This document shows, one piece after another, positions 42,379-51,150 of a DNA stretch of 64,000 bases; position 1 is the first letter of the stretch; every line of letters starts with the position of its first letter. The position numbers and the translations under genes are program-made. Source of the DNA: CAWCDJ01 sp963796675 (GTDB taxonomy: Bacteria > Acidobacteriota > Terriglobia > Bryobacterales > Bryobacteraceae); contig CAWCMS010000008.1 in NCBI GenBank assembly GCA_963796675.1, forward strand, positions 186,001-250,000, in the 5' to 3' direction. The notes below the pieces were generated by a model, which was given only the letters and a program-made list of their open reading frames with translations, ran no database searches and was not told where the DNA came from.

Positions 42379-44267
42379 TGAGCCAGTGCAGCGATTGCCA
42401 CGGATGCGGCTCCGCTGCTGTTCTGCCGTTCCCGGCATCGTCCAGCAAGCCGAAGACCGTCGCCCTGATCGGACCTCCCAACTGCGGGAAGACCACGCTC
42501 TTCAACCGCCTCACCGGCCTGCGCCAAAAGGTGGCGAATTTCCCCGGAGTTACGGTCGAGCAGCACACCGGAGTCGCGGAACTGCCCGACGGCACTGCGG
42601 TCCAAATCATCGATCTGCCAGGGGTTTACAGCCTTTCTCCCCGCTCCGAAGACGAACAGGTCGCGCATGACGTTCTCCGGGGAGAGCGGGCGGATACGCC
42701 GAAGCCCGACGCCATCCTCCTCCTTCTCGATTCCACCAATCTGGGCCGCCACCTGATGCTGGCCGCGCCGATTCTGGCGCTCGGCGTCCCGACTCTGGTC
42801 ATCCTGAATTTCGCCGACGACCTGCGCAATCGCAGCGGCAAGATCGATCCCGCCGCCCTTTCCGGGGAACTGGGAGCGCCAGTGGCGCTGGTCAGCGCGC
42901 GGCAGGGCGAAGGCATCGAACGCGTCTACGAGTTTCTCACCGGCGTGATGGCGAAACCGGCGCCGCGCGAACTGCCGGTCCTGCAAGACGTTCCGAAGTG
43001 CCGCGAGTGGGCCGGCCGCGTCAGTGGAGGGGCCGCCTACCGCGCACCGATTCCACCGCGCTGGACCCGGAGACTGGACGCCGTCTTTCTGCACCCGATT
43101 TTCGGCCCCGTGATCTTCGTGATGGTCGTGCTGGCGGTATTCCAGGCAATCTTCAGCGTGGCCGATCCATCCAAAGACGCGGTGAACTGGCTGATTCAGG
43201 GCTCCGGCAAATGGATTGCAGCCGTGCTCCCGAACGGGCTGCTGAAATCGCTGCTTCTCGAAGGCGTGTGGAACGGCGTGGGCTCGGTGGTAGTCTTCCT
43301 GCCGCAGGTGCTGCTGCTGTTCCTTTTTATTGGAATTCTCGAAGACTCGGGCTACCTGGCGCGCGCCGCGCTGATTGCCGACCGCACCATGGCCAAAGTC
43401 GGACTGCAGGGGAAATCGTTCATCCCGCTCCTTTCGGCGCATGCCTGCGCGGTCCCGGCGATCATGTCCACGCGCACTATCGAGAACAAGCGCGACCGCA
43501 TCGCCACCATCCTGATCGCACCGCTGATGACCTGTTCGGCGCGGCTGCCGGTTTATGCCCTGGTGATCGCCGCGTTCATTCCCAACCACCACATCCTGGG
43601 CGCCTTCCTGACGGCGCGGACCGCGGCGATGGTGGGGCTCTACGCGCTGGGCTTCTTCGCCGCCGTAATTACGGCCCGGGTGCTGAAGTCGTCGATTCTG
43701 AAAAGCGGTCGCACGCCGTTCCTGCTCGAGATGCCCTCGTACCGCTGGCCGACCGTGCAGTCGCTGGCACTGCGGCTTTATGATCGCGCGAAAGTCTTCC
43801 TCTATCGCGCCGGCACGGTAATCCTGCTGGTCACCGTGGTGCTCTGGGCGTTGGCCAATGTGCCGGCGCACAGCGGACATCCTCCGCAGATTGCCGACAG
43901 CCTGGCCGGAACGATCGGGCGGACGATCGAGCCGGTGATCAAGCCCCTGGGATTCAACTGGAAGATCGGGATCGGCTTGATTACGTCGCTTGCGGCACGG
44001 GAGACGATCATCGCGACGCTCGGCACCATCTACGGAATGGATCCGGAAGCCAACCGGATGGGGCTGGAGCAGGCGCTGCGTCACGATCTTTCCCCTGGCG
44101 GCGCATTTGCCCTGCTGATCTTCTTCGCCTTCGCGATGCAGTGCATTTCGACCATTGCCGTAGTCCGCCGGGAGACCGGCGGCTGGAAGTGGCCGGCGTT
44201 CCAGTTTGCCTACATGACCGTGCTGGCGTACGCCGGCGCATTCGTCGCGGCACACCTGTTCGGATAA
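42378..44267 (+). CDS. feoB: Ferrous iron transporter FeoB
   Basis: 629-residue Fe(II) transporter with an N-terminal G-protein domain. G1 is 'GPPNCGKTT' (residues 32-40; usually GNPNSGKTT), G3 'DLPG', and the G4 position reads 'LNFADD', a divergent NxxD. The C-terminal membrane part has Gate motifs ('MTCSARLPVY', 'LSAHACAVPAIM') and about eight helices. An extra N-terminal Cys cluster C4-C7-C10 ('CSDCHGC') is present. It is shorter than E. coli FeoB (773). Confidence 0.95.
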   Translation: MSQCSDCHGCGSAAVLPFPASSSKPKTVALIGPPNCGKTTLFNRLTGLRQKVANFPGVTVEQHTGVAELPDGTAVQIIDLPGVYSLSPRSEDEQVAHDVLRGERADTPKPDAILLLLDSTNLGRHLMLAAPILALGVPTLVILNFADDLRNRSGKIDPAALSGELGAPVALVSARQGEGIERVYEFLTGVMAKPAPRELPVLQDVPKCREWAGRVSGGAAYRAPIPPRWTRRLDAVFLHPIFGPVIFVMVVLAVFQAIFSVADPSKDAVNWLIQGSGKWIAAVLPNGLLKSLLLEGVWNGVGSVVVFLPQVLLLFLFIGILEDSGYLARAALIADRTMAKVGLQGKSFIPLLSAHACAVPAIMSTRTIENKRDRIATILIAPLMTCSARLPVYALVIAAFIPNHHILGAFLTARTAAMVGLYALGFFAAVITARVLKSSILKSGRTPFLLEMPSYRWPTVQSLALRLYDRAKVFLYRAGTVILLVTVVLWALANVPAHSGHPPQIADSLAGTIGRTIEPVIKPLGFNWKIGIGLITSLAARETIIATLGTIYGMDPEANRMGLEQALRHDLSPGGAFALLIFFAFAMQCISTIAVVRRETGGWKWPAFQFAYMTVLAYAGAFVAAHLFG

Positions 44268-44300
44268 CCATAACAGGCAGGTTTCCTACCCTTCCGCACG

Positions 44301-44325
44301 CGCTCCCTCACGGTCGCGCCTCTGT
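44301..44325. repeat. Palindromic repeat family B, single arm
   Basis: CGCTCCCTCACGGTCGCGCC followed by TCTGTG, matching the arms at 22647-22703. Lies between the convergent ends of feoB and the beta-propeller lipoprotein gene. Confidence 0.75.
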
Positions 44326-44343
44326 GTAGTCCAGGTCAGAGAG

Positions 44344-45495
44344 CTACCGAAATACCCCCGTATGGCCCAGCGAGTAGCGGCCGGGCTGCGGATAGACACA
44401 GAGACCGTGCGGGCCGTGGCCTACAGGGATCCGCGCCAACAACTTGCCATCGCGCGTATCGATCGCGTAGACCTCGGAGTTGTACCGCCCCGATAGCCAC
44501 AGCACATTGCCGTCGGCCGAAACGCCGCCCATGTCCGGACTCCCGCCTCCAGGAAGCTCCCACTTCCGCGCCACCTTCCGGGTTCCGAGATCGATCAGCG
44601 AGATCGAGCCTTCGCCGCGGTTGGTCACGTAGAGGACTTTGGAATCCCGGCTGACATACAGGCCGTGCGCGCCTTTGCCGGTCGGAATGAAGCCGATCTC
44701 CCGGAACGATTCGCCGTCGATTTCATGCACGCCATTGGCTTCCATATCGGCGATGTAGAAGACCGCGCCGTCGGGCGAGAGCTTGACGTCCTGCGGCATA
44801 CCTTGAGGATTGAGCGGCAGCCGGCCCATCACGGCCTGCTTCGCCACATCGACCTTGATCACGGCATTGCCGAACTCGCAGCTCGCGATCAGGTACCGGC
44901 CGTTGGCCGAAAAATCCATGTGGTCGACGCCCTTGCAGGGGACCCACAACTGGTGCTCGAGCTTCATGGTGCCGGCGTCGTAGAATTCGAGCCGCTCGCG
45001 CTGCTCGGCCACCACGATCGCGTACTTGCCGTCCGGCGTGTAGTACATGTTGTACGGGTCGAGCACCCGGATGGTATTGAGCATCTTGCCGGTGGAGGGG
45101 TCGATGCGGGTGAGAGTGCTGCTCTTGTCGTTCAGCACCCAGAGAGTTTTCATGTCGTACGACGGGGTCACGTGCTGCGGCAGCCGCCCGACGCGGAAAT
45201 GATCGATCACCTTGTATGTAGCCGGGTCGATCACATCCACCGAGTTGCTCTCGGTGTTCGGGACATAGATTCGCGCCGGATAGCTCTCGACCACAGGGCT
45301 CAGAGCACCGGCGCGATCCGCCGAGTAAATGTCGTGAGTATCGGTCACCGGCGCCATTCCGGGAAGTGGATCCCGGAAGAGGCGCGTGGTGTCGGGAAGC
45401 GATGCCTTGCCATCGGCTGGTGTACCGGCCCTGCTTCCGGAGGTGCAGCCGGCGAAAGCCGCGGCCAGAAGGGCTACGGCGAGTTGCCACTTCAT
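44344..45495 (-). CDS. YVTN-type beta-propeller lipoprotein
   Basis: 383 residues from ATG 45495; lipobox 'LLAAAFAGC' with Cys17 for lipid attachment. Seven-bladed propeller of YVTN/SMP-30-like repeats: 'RIYVPNTESNSVDVIDP', 'TLWVLNDKSSTLTRIDPSTG', 'KVLYVTNRGEGSISLIDLGT' and 'VLWLSGRYNSEVYAIDTRDG'. Surface or periplasmic; ligand unknown. Four bases after the metY stop, so probably in the same transcript. Confidence 0.9.
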   Translation of the reverse strand: MKWQLAVALLAAAFAGCTSGSRAGTPADGKASLPDTTRLFRDPLPGMAPVTDTHDIYSADRAGALSPVVESYPARIYVPNTESNSVDVIDPATYKVIDHFRVGRLPQHVTPSYDMKTLWVLNDKSSTLTRIDPSTGKMLNTIRVLDPYNMYYTPDGKYAIVVAEQRERLEFYDAGTMKLEHQLWVPCKGVDHMDFSANGRYLIASCEFGNAVIKVDVAKQAVMGRLPLNPQGMPQDVKLSPDGAVFYIADMEANGVHEIDGESFREIGFIPTGKGAHGLYVSRDSKVLYVTNRGEGSISLIDLGTRKVARKWELPGGGSPDMGGVSADGNVLWLSGRYNSEVYAIDTRDGKLLARIPVGHGPHGLCVYPQPGRYSLGHTGVFR

Positions 45496-45499
45496 ACTT

Positions 45500-46798
45500 T
45501 TATTTTTGCGAAGCTGCGATGGCCTGGTCCAGGTCCCATAGGATGTCATCGACGTCTTCGATACCTACTGAGATCCGTACCAGATCTTTCGAAACGCCGG
45601 CCGCGAGTTGTTGCTCATCGGAGAGTTGCTGATGAGTGGTTGAGGCGGGGTGAATGATCAGGCTCTTGGCGTCGCCGAGGTTGGCGAGGTGCGAGAAGAG
45701 CTGAACCGAATCAATCAGTTTGCTTCCAGCCTCGAGCCCGCCCTTGATGCCGAAGGTGACGATGGAACCTTGCCCCTTGGGGAGATACTTCTGCGCGAGG
45801 GCGTGATACGCGCTCGATTGCAGGCCGGGATACTTCACCCAGGAAATAGCGGGGTGGCGCTCGAGCCACTGGGCTACCGCGAGGGCGTTACCGCTGTGCG
45901 CCTGCATACGCAAGGGGAGCGTTTCGATGCCTTGCAGGAAGAGGAACGAGTTGAACGGGCTCACGCACGGGCCGAGATCGCGCAGGCCTTCGACGCGCGT
46001 CTTGATGATGAAGGCCATGTTGCCGAACACCTCGGCGAACTTCATGCCGTGGTAGCCGGGGCTCGGCTGCGTGATCGCCGGATACTTGTCGGTCCACTGG
46101 AAGCGGCCGCTATCGACGATGATGCCGCCGATCGAAGTGCCGTGGCCGCCGAGAAACTTGGTGGCCGAATGCAGCACGATATCGGCGCCCCACTCGATGG
46201 GCCGGCAGAGATACGGCGAGGCCATGGTGTTGTCGATGATCAGGGGCACGCCGGCTTCGTGCGCCACGGCCGCCACCTTCTCGATATCGAGCACGTTCAT
46301 CCGCGGATTCGCGATGGTCTCGCCGTAGACGGCCTTGGTTTTGGGTGTGATGGCCTTGCGGAAGTTTTCCGGATCGTCGGGCTCCACGAACTTCACGTCG
46401 ATGCCCATGCGGCGGAAGGTCACGTCGAATTGCGTGTAGGTGCCGCCGTAGAGGGTGCTGGCGGCCACGAGCTCGTCGCCCGGCCCCATCAAAGAGTTGA
46501 TCGCCAGGAACTGCGCCGCCTGGCCGCTGGCCGTGGCAAGCGCCCCCACACCGCCTTCGAGCGCCGCGACCCGCTGCTCGAAGACATCGGTGGTGGGGTT
46601 CATGATGCGGCTGTAGATGTTGCCGAACTTCTGGAGCGCGAAAAGTTGCGCCGCGTGAGTGGAATCCTCGAAGGTGAACGAGGTGCTCTGATAGATCGGC
46701 ACGGCACGCGCCCGGCTGGCGGCATCGGGAGTGTGTCCCGCGTGCAGCGACTTGGTGGCGAAGCCCAGCTGGCGGGCTGGGGCGGTTTGATCAGACAT
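45500..46798 (-). CDS. metY: O-acetylhomoserine sulfhydrylase (aminocarboxypropyltransferase)
   Basis: 432 residues from ATG 46798; an in-frame TTG six bases earlier is less likely. Cys/Met-metabolism PLP enzyme: PLP Lys214 in 'LHSATKFLGGHG', 'YSRIMNPTTDVFEQRVAALEGG', 'DNTMASPYLCRP' and 'QLFSHLANLGDAKSLIIHPAS', all MetY-like. Makes homocysteine from O-acetylhomoserine and sulfide. Confidence 0.93.
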   Translation of the reverse strand: MSDQTAPARQLGFATKSLHAGHTPDAASRARAVPIYQSTSFTFEDSTHAAQLFALQKFGNIYSRIMNPTTDVFEQRVAALEGGVGALATASGQAAQFLAINSLMGPGDELVAASTLYGGTYTQFDVTFRRMGIDVKFVEPDDPENFRKAITPKTKAVYGETIANPRMNVLDIEKVAAVAHEAGVPLIIDNTMASPYLCRPIEWGADIVLHSATKFLGGHGTSIGGIIVDSGRFQWTDKYPAITQPSPGYHGMKFAEVFGNMAFIIKTRVEGLRDLGPCVSPFNSFLFLQGIETLPLRMQAHSGNALAVAQWLERHPAISWVKYPGLQSSAYHALAQKYLPKGQGSIVTFGIKGGLEAGSKLIDSVQLFSHLANLGDAKSLIIHPASTTHQQLSDEQQLAAGVSKDLVRISVGIEDVDDILWDLDQAIAASQK

Positions 46799-46821
46799 AA
46801 GCAATAGGATACAACCGAAGG

Positions 46822-46898
46822 CTAGTCGTACCGGAGAGCCGCCGCCGGATCGATGCGGCTGGCTCGCAGCGCCGGCGGCAGGCGGGCGGCGAGTGGCC
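46822..46898 (-). pseudogene. C-terminal tail of an ADOP/MacB-type ABC transporter permease
   Basis: Minus-strand codons read 'PLAARLPPALRASRIDPAAA' then 'LRYD' and TAG at 46824-46822. This is the invariant C-terminal 'PARRASRIDP..ALR' ending of acidobacterial ADOP permeases. Nothing upstream continues the protein, so only the last 25 codons survive. Confidence 0.75.
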
Positions 46899-47045
46899 GT
46901 CGCTCAGAAAAGCATTTCTCCATCGCAAACGGGACCTCAGGTTCGCCTGACGGCCTTTTTGCGTTTGGCGGGCAACCGACTACTTCTCCGATAACGTCAC
47001 TTTTTGTCCATTTATCGGGCCGTGCGTTAACATTGGGCTTCTCAG

Positions 47046-47201
47046 ATGACCTCTACCTTCGAGATGCTTCGCGCCTGCCTGTTGGCAGTAGTGATTCTGC
47101 TTGCCATCGCAGGACCACCGGTATGGTGGTTTTGGCACGGCAAGAAGCCTGGCGAGCGGCGGGAGAAGAGGTGGGGCGCGATCTTCTTCGGCATCTCTTG
47201 A
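47046..47201 (+). CDS. Small single-pass membrane protein (possible)
   Basis: 51 codons: 'MTSTFEMLRACLLAVVIL' continuing as a transmembrane helix, then 'WWFWHGKKPGERREKRWG', a basic tail. No clear ribosome-binding site or family. Isolated in a degraded stretch. Confidence 0.35.
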   Translation: MTSTFEMLRACLLAVVILLAIAGPPVWWFWHGKKPGERREKRWGAIFFGIS

Positions 47202-47636
47202 TCATCTCCATGAGCTACGTCAGGCCCACCGCCGAGTAGCTCGGATGGCTGGCTAATGTCGGGCGTCTGGTCGCCGCATGTTGGATTATTGCGCGGGGGG
47301 CCAAGGGGTCGCCCGCATGAGCTACTTCGCGACGGCGATCACGCCAAGACCGCTACCCCACCGTAGACGGTCATGTTACTCACACGCGAAGAGAGGCCGA
47401 CCCCGATGAGCCGATCATGCTCGCGACGTGGAGCTGAACAAGGCGATAACGGAATCCGGAGCGTTTCGAGATGCGCCGTTGGGCTGCGGTAGTCCCATTC
47501 GTGGTTCCCGCATATCGTTCAAGACGTGGGTCGGGTGCTAGCTTTCAGCGCGGGGACTTTACTCGTATTGTCGGAGTGCAGCCCGTTTTCTGATTCATGA
47601 ATGTCTTAGGGGAAATGTGGTCGAATCGCGCGTAAA
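47202..47636. other. Gene-free stretch
   Basis: No coding pattern, RNA or repeat recognised. Together with the permease tail at 46822 this marks a rearranged region between metY and the DDAH gene. Confidence 0.4.
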
Positions 47637-47645
47637 ATGCAGAGG

Positions 47646-48398
47646 ATGACTCTGGCGATCACGCGGGCGGTGAGTCCGGCGATGGAGCGGTGCGAACTGA
47701 GCCACCTGGAGCGGGCGCCGATCGACCTGGCGCTCGCGGACCGGCAGCACCATGAGTACGAAGCGTGCCTGGCGGAACTGGGGCTGCAAGTGATCTCGCT
47801 CGCGGCCGAGCCCGACCTTCCCGACTCGGTCTTCGTGGAGGACCCGGTGGTGGTCGTGGACGAAGTGGCGGTGATCGCACGGACCGGCGCGGTCTCGCGA
47901 CGGCGGGAGGCCGAGTCCCTGGCAGAGGCGCTTCGGCCCCATCGGCCGCTGCACTTCATGCAAGCGCCCGCGACACTCGATGGCGGCGATGTGCTGCACG
48001 TGGGCCGGACGATCTACGCAGGTCTCTCGCACCGCACCAATCGCGAAGGGATCCGGCAGTTGGAGGAGGCGACGACGCCGTTCGGGTATTCTGTCGTCCC
48101 GGTCGAGGTGCGGGGCTGTCTGCATCTGAAGAGCGGCGTTTCGAGCCTGGGCGACGGGGCGGCATTGGTCAATCGTGCCTGGGTGGACACGAGCGCTTTG
48201 CACGGATTGGGGCTGATCGACGTGCCGGAAACCTGGGGCGCCAATGTGCTCGCGATCCACGGCACGGTCGTGATGCCAGCGAGCTTTCCCGAAACCGCCG
48301 CGATGCTCGAAGGCCTCGGCTACCGGGTGCGAACCGTCGACGTCTCCGAGATGCAGAAGGCCGAGGGCGCCGTTACGTGCATGAGCGTCCTGCTATAA
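47646..48398 (+). CDS. Dimethylarginine dimethylaminohydrolase (DDAH)-like amidinotransferase-fold hydrolase
   Basis: 250 residues from ATG 47646 ('MTLAITRAVS'); ATG 47637 also possible. Pentein fold: 'DLPDSVFVEDPVVVVDE', 'TLDGGDVLHVGRTIYAGLS', catalytic His in 'RGCLHLKSGVSSL' and nucleophile Cys245 in 'GAVTCMS'. DDAH hydrolyses methylated arginine to citrulline and dimethylamine. Overlaps the convergent SDR end by six bases. Confidence 0.9.
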   Translation: MTLAITRAVSPAMERCELSHLERAPIDLALADRQHHEYEACLAELGLQVISLAAEPDLPDSVFVEDPVVVVDEVAVIARTGAVSRRREAESLAEALRPHRPLHFMQAPATLDGGDVLHVGRTIYAGLSHRTNREGIRQLEEATTPFGYSVVPVEVRGCLHLKSGVSSLGDGAALVNRAWVDTSALHGLGLIDVPETWGANVLAIHGTVVMPASFPETAAMLEGLGYRVRTVDVSEMQKAEGAVTCMSVLL

Positions 48399-49085
48399 CT
48401 GCCGGCCGTAGACGGGGATGGCCGCGCCGGTGACCTGCGAGGCGAGCGGACTCGCCAGGTGGACCAGGAGCGCCGCCACTTGTGCGGGGTCGACCCAGCC
48501 GCTGGTGTCGCCGCCGAACGCGCGGTTGCCGGGAGTGTCCATGGTGCCTGGAAGAACGGCATTCGCGGTGATGCCCCGGTCTTTGTTTTCGAGCGCCAAA
48601 GTGCGGATGAGAGAAACGAGCGCGGCCTTCGAGACGTTGTAGGCGCCGGTGCCGGACATCGGGTCGACAGCCTGGCGGCTGGCGACCGCCAGAATGCGGC
48701 CGCTGCCCTGCTTCCGCAGGTGCGGAACGATGGCGCGGGTGAGATAAAAGGCCGAACGCAGATTGAGGTCGAGCATCTGCTCGAGCGTGGCATCGTCGGT
48801 TTCAGCAAGGCCCTTGCCGCCCGCGAATCCACCGGCCACGTGGACCAGGGCGTCGATGCGGCCGAAACGGGCAATGGCGTCGGCGATCATCGCGTTGACG
48901 GCGGCGGGGTCGGTCAGGTTGGCAGGCAGAGGCGTGAAGGCGGGGTGAGCGAAGTCGGAGGCTTGGATGGAACGGGAGACGCCGATGACCTGGGCGCCGG
49001 CGTCGAGAAAGGCGCGCGTAACGGAAGTGCCCAGGCCGCCCTTGGCGCCAGTGATCAGAGCAGTGGTGCCGTCGAGGATTGGCAT
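48393..49085 (-). CDS. Short-chain dehydrogenase/reductase
   Basis: 230-residue classical SDR: cofactor motif TGxxxGxG 'TGAKGGLG' (residues 12-19), 'HVAGGF', active-site Ser in 'ILAVASRQAV' and YxxxK 'YNVSK'. It ends 'QVTGAAIPVYGRQL', the usual C-terminus. Substrate unknown. Confidence 0.92.
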   Translation of the reverse strand: MPILDGTTALITGAKGGLGTSVTRAFLDAGAQVIGVSRSIQASDFAHPAFTPLPANLTDPAAVNAMIADAIARFGRIDALVHVAGGFAGGKGLAETDDATLEQMLDLNLRSAFYLTRAIVPHLRKQGSGRILAVASRQAVDPMSGTGAYNVSKAALVSLIRTLALENKDRGITANAVLPGTMDTPGNRAFGGDTSGWVDPAQVAALLVHLASPLASQVTGAAIPVYGRQL

Positions 49086-49088
49086 AGG

Positions 49089-49143
49089 CTGTTCGCGAAG
49101 TCGCGCGCCTTCGGCGCGGGGCAGGCCGGGAGGCCTACCCTAC
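49089..49143. repeat. Palindromic repeat family A, copy 2 (one arm plus inner hairpin)
   Basis: GCGCCTTCGGCGC hairpin followed by GGGCAGGCCGGGAGGCCTAC and CCTAC, the complement of the arm seen at 17901. Located two bases from the TAA of the isomerase-like gene. Confidence 0.8.
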
Positions 49144-49144
49144 T

Positions 49145-50077
49145 TTACGCAAGGATCTTCTTGCAGTATTCGTAGCACTTGCCGACTTCGGCCACGGGGT
49201 CGCCTTCGCCTTTATATTCGTACTCGATGTTGCCGGGGAACGGGTAGCGATTCTCCTTCAACAGCAGCAGCACGTCCTTGAGCGGTGTGTCGCCTTCGCC
49301 CCAGATCGTATTCGGACCGTGATTCTTCTTCCGGTCTTTCAGGTGGAGATTGGTGATGCGCGCGTGATGCTCCTTGATGAAGGCCACGGCATCGTAGTTC
49401 GACGCGGTGAAGTGGCCGATATCCAGGTTCACGCCGTTGTATTTGCCATAGCTGAACGCAGTGGCGTAGCTTTCGAGCGTGGCGAACTGGTTCGGGTCCG
49501 ACGTCTGGTCGTGGCCATGATAACCGACCATCATCTTGTGCTTTTCGGCCAGCGGCGCGATGCGCTTCGACATCGTAATGGTGGTGCTGGTGCTGATCGC
49601 CTTGGCGCCCAGCACTTTTGCCATCTGGAAGCCGTACTCAATCTCGTCGTCGGTCATGCGATCCTGCATGTTGTAGCAGAGCAGGTGCAGTTCGATTCCG
49701 GCTTCGTCGAACTTTTTGCGGACGTCCTTGAACTTGTCCATCGAGAGCGAGGAACGCCACTTGCGCAGTTCCTCATTGTGCGCCTGCATGGCGGCCCGCA
49801 TCTGCTCCCGGGTGGCGCCGGCCGCCGGGCGGGGCTGTTCCGGAGCGCCGGCGCCGGTTTCGGCGTGGTTGGACATGAGCTCGATTTCGCTCAGCCCGAT
49901 CTGCGTCATGTATTTGATGATGTCGTCGATCCCCTGCTCGGGCATCTGGCGGAAGCTGTATGATATGGCGCCTATCTGGACGCCGCCGATCTTCGAATTC
50001 GGCTTGGCCGCAAGCACCTTTGCCAGCGGCAGTGAGGCGAGCGCAATTTTCGCTACATCTCTTCGTGTATAGACCAT
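49145..50077 (-). CDS. Tat-exported sugar phosphate isomerase/epimerase-like TIM barrel (second copy)
   Basis: 310 residues. Tat-like signal 'YTRRDVAKIALASLPLAKVL'. Barrel motifs: 'YSFRQMPEQGIDDIIKYMTQIGLSEIEL', 'HLLCYNMQDRMTDDEIE', 'MMVGYHGHDQ', 'GVNLDIGHFTASN' and 'ITNLHLKDRKKNHG', ending 'GNIEYEYKGEGDP'; His, Asp and Glu metal ligands are present. Paralogous in type to 17043-17909. Downstream of the ThuA-like gene on the same strand (40-base gap), suggesting a sugar-catabolic unit. Confidence 0.9.
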   Translation of the reverse strand: MVYTRRDVAKIALASLPLAKVLAAKPNSKIGGVQIGAISYSFRQMPEQGIDDIIKYMTQIGLSEIELMSNHAETGAGAPEQPRPAAGATREQMRAAMQAHNEELRKWRSSLSMDKFKDVRKKFDEAGIELHLLCYNMQDRMTDDEIEYGFQMAKVLGAKAISTSTTITMSKRIAPLAEKHKMMVGYHGHDQTSDPNQFATLESYATAFSYGKYNGVNLDIGHFTASNYDAVAFIKEHHARITNLHLKDRKKNHGPNTIWGEGDTPLKDVLLLLKENRYPFPGNIEYEYKGEGDPVAEVGKCYEYCKKILA

Positions 50078-50117
50078 AGGAAACCTCTTCGCGGAGTCAA
50101 CGCGAGCATATCAGAAT

Positions 50118-50996
50118 TCACTGGCGGGTGCTGACTTGATCGGCCGTCGGGAAGTCCTTGGGCACCTTCTGGGTGACCTTGCCGGTGGCGGCCCATTCGG
50201 CGCCGCGCGCGAACGTAACGATGAAGCCGACGCACTGCATGGCGGCGGGGTCGTGCCCCAGGGTGGTGTGGAAAATCCGGCCTTTGCCATACGTCAGGGT
50301 CATCAGCATCGGCTCGTCGTGGCCGGTTCCGCGATTGGCCGGATCCGACCAGGCGGTGCCGAGCACGTGCATATTCTCGCCCGGGCCGCGCATCTTGCTA
50401 TAGAGTTCATCGGAGGCGTGCATCCACTTCGGCGGCAAGCCCCTGGTGATGGGATGTTTCGTGTCCCGCATGACGACGACGAACGGCGTCCGGGCGCCGT
50501 GGTTGCCGGCGGGACCGGGCGTCGGATCCGACACCAGCTTGTCATCCTTGAAATACCAGTACGGTCCGGACTTTTCGTTCCGGCCCATCCAGCCGCCGAT
50601 TCCGATCATGAGATTATAGGCCGGCCAGTCGGGGAAAGCGTTGTCGGCGGCGTGGTAGGAGACGAAACCGCCTCCGGCTTTCATGTATTGCTCGAAAGAC
50701 GCCTTGACGTCGTCGGGCCACTTGCTGCCGTGCGGGAATTCGTTGTAGTTGGAAATGACCACACGGTACTTCGAAAACTCGGGCTTAAATCCGCTGAAAT
50801 CGCCGCCGACCGGAGGGGTGGTCAGGACGTCGACCTGGAACAGCCCGGTGTCTTCGAGGATCTTCTTGAGGACCGGGGTGGTGTGCTTCCAGTCGTGGTT
50901 GTTCTGGCCATCGATGATCAGGGCGTGGATCGGCTGCGCGGCGAGCGCTGCCTGGGCGAAAATCGCTAGTCCGGCGAACAAAACGGCGTATTTCAT
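50118..50996 (-). CDS. Exported ThuA domain protein
   Basis: 292 residues from ATG 50996; Sec signal 'MKYAVLFAGLAIFAQAALAA'. ThuA (trehalose-utilisation, GATase1-like) domain: 'IHALIIDGQNNHDWKHTTP', 'RVVISNYNEFPHG', 'GGGFVSYHAADNAFPDW' and 'GKGRIFHTTLGHD'. The enzymatic role of ThuA is not settled; it occurs with sugar isomerases and Gfo/Idh enzymes. Confidence 0.92.
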   Translation of the reverse strand: MKYAVLFAGLAIFAQAALAAQPIHALIIDGQNNHDWKHTTPVLKKILEDTGLFQVDVLTTPPVGGDFSGFKPEFSKYRVVISNYNEFPHGSKWPDDVKASFEQYMKAGGGFVSYHAADNAFPDWPAYNLMIGIGGWMGRNEKSGPYWYFKDDKLVSDPTPGPAGNHGARTPFVVVMRDTKHPITRGLPPKWMHASDELYSKMRGPGENMHVLGTAWSDPANRGTGHDEPMLMTLTYGKGRIFHTTLGHDPAAMQCVGFIVTFARGAEWAATGKVTQKVPKDFPTADQVSTRQ

Positions 50997-51060
50997 GGTG
51001 GATACCAGACGAATTGTACCGCCGCGCGAAAGGCGGCTCCAGGGACTTTGCGATTCCTGG

Positions 51061-51090
51061 GGAACTTTCCTGGCATTCCGGGTGTCTATT
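51061..51090 (+). promoter_or_regulatory. ECF-type promoter upstream of sigma factor gene
   Basis: GGAACTT (51061-51067), a 16-base spacer, then GTCTATT (51084-51090). This is the RpoE-like layout and lies about 60 bases before the sigma gene start, so autoregulation is likely. Confidence 0.55.
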
Positions 51091-51150
51091 GCTTTGCAAG
51101 GCAGGATATTTTTGGTAGCTTTGAAGTCAAAGGCTGAATGTGAGGCTGCC

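Noticed and set aside
42111..44255. Minus-strand frame of 714 codons opposite feoB
   Set aside because: Antisense shadow of feoB with no domain pattern.
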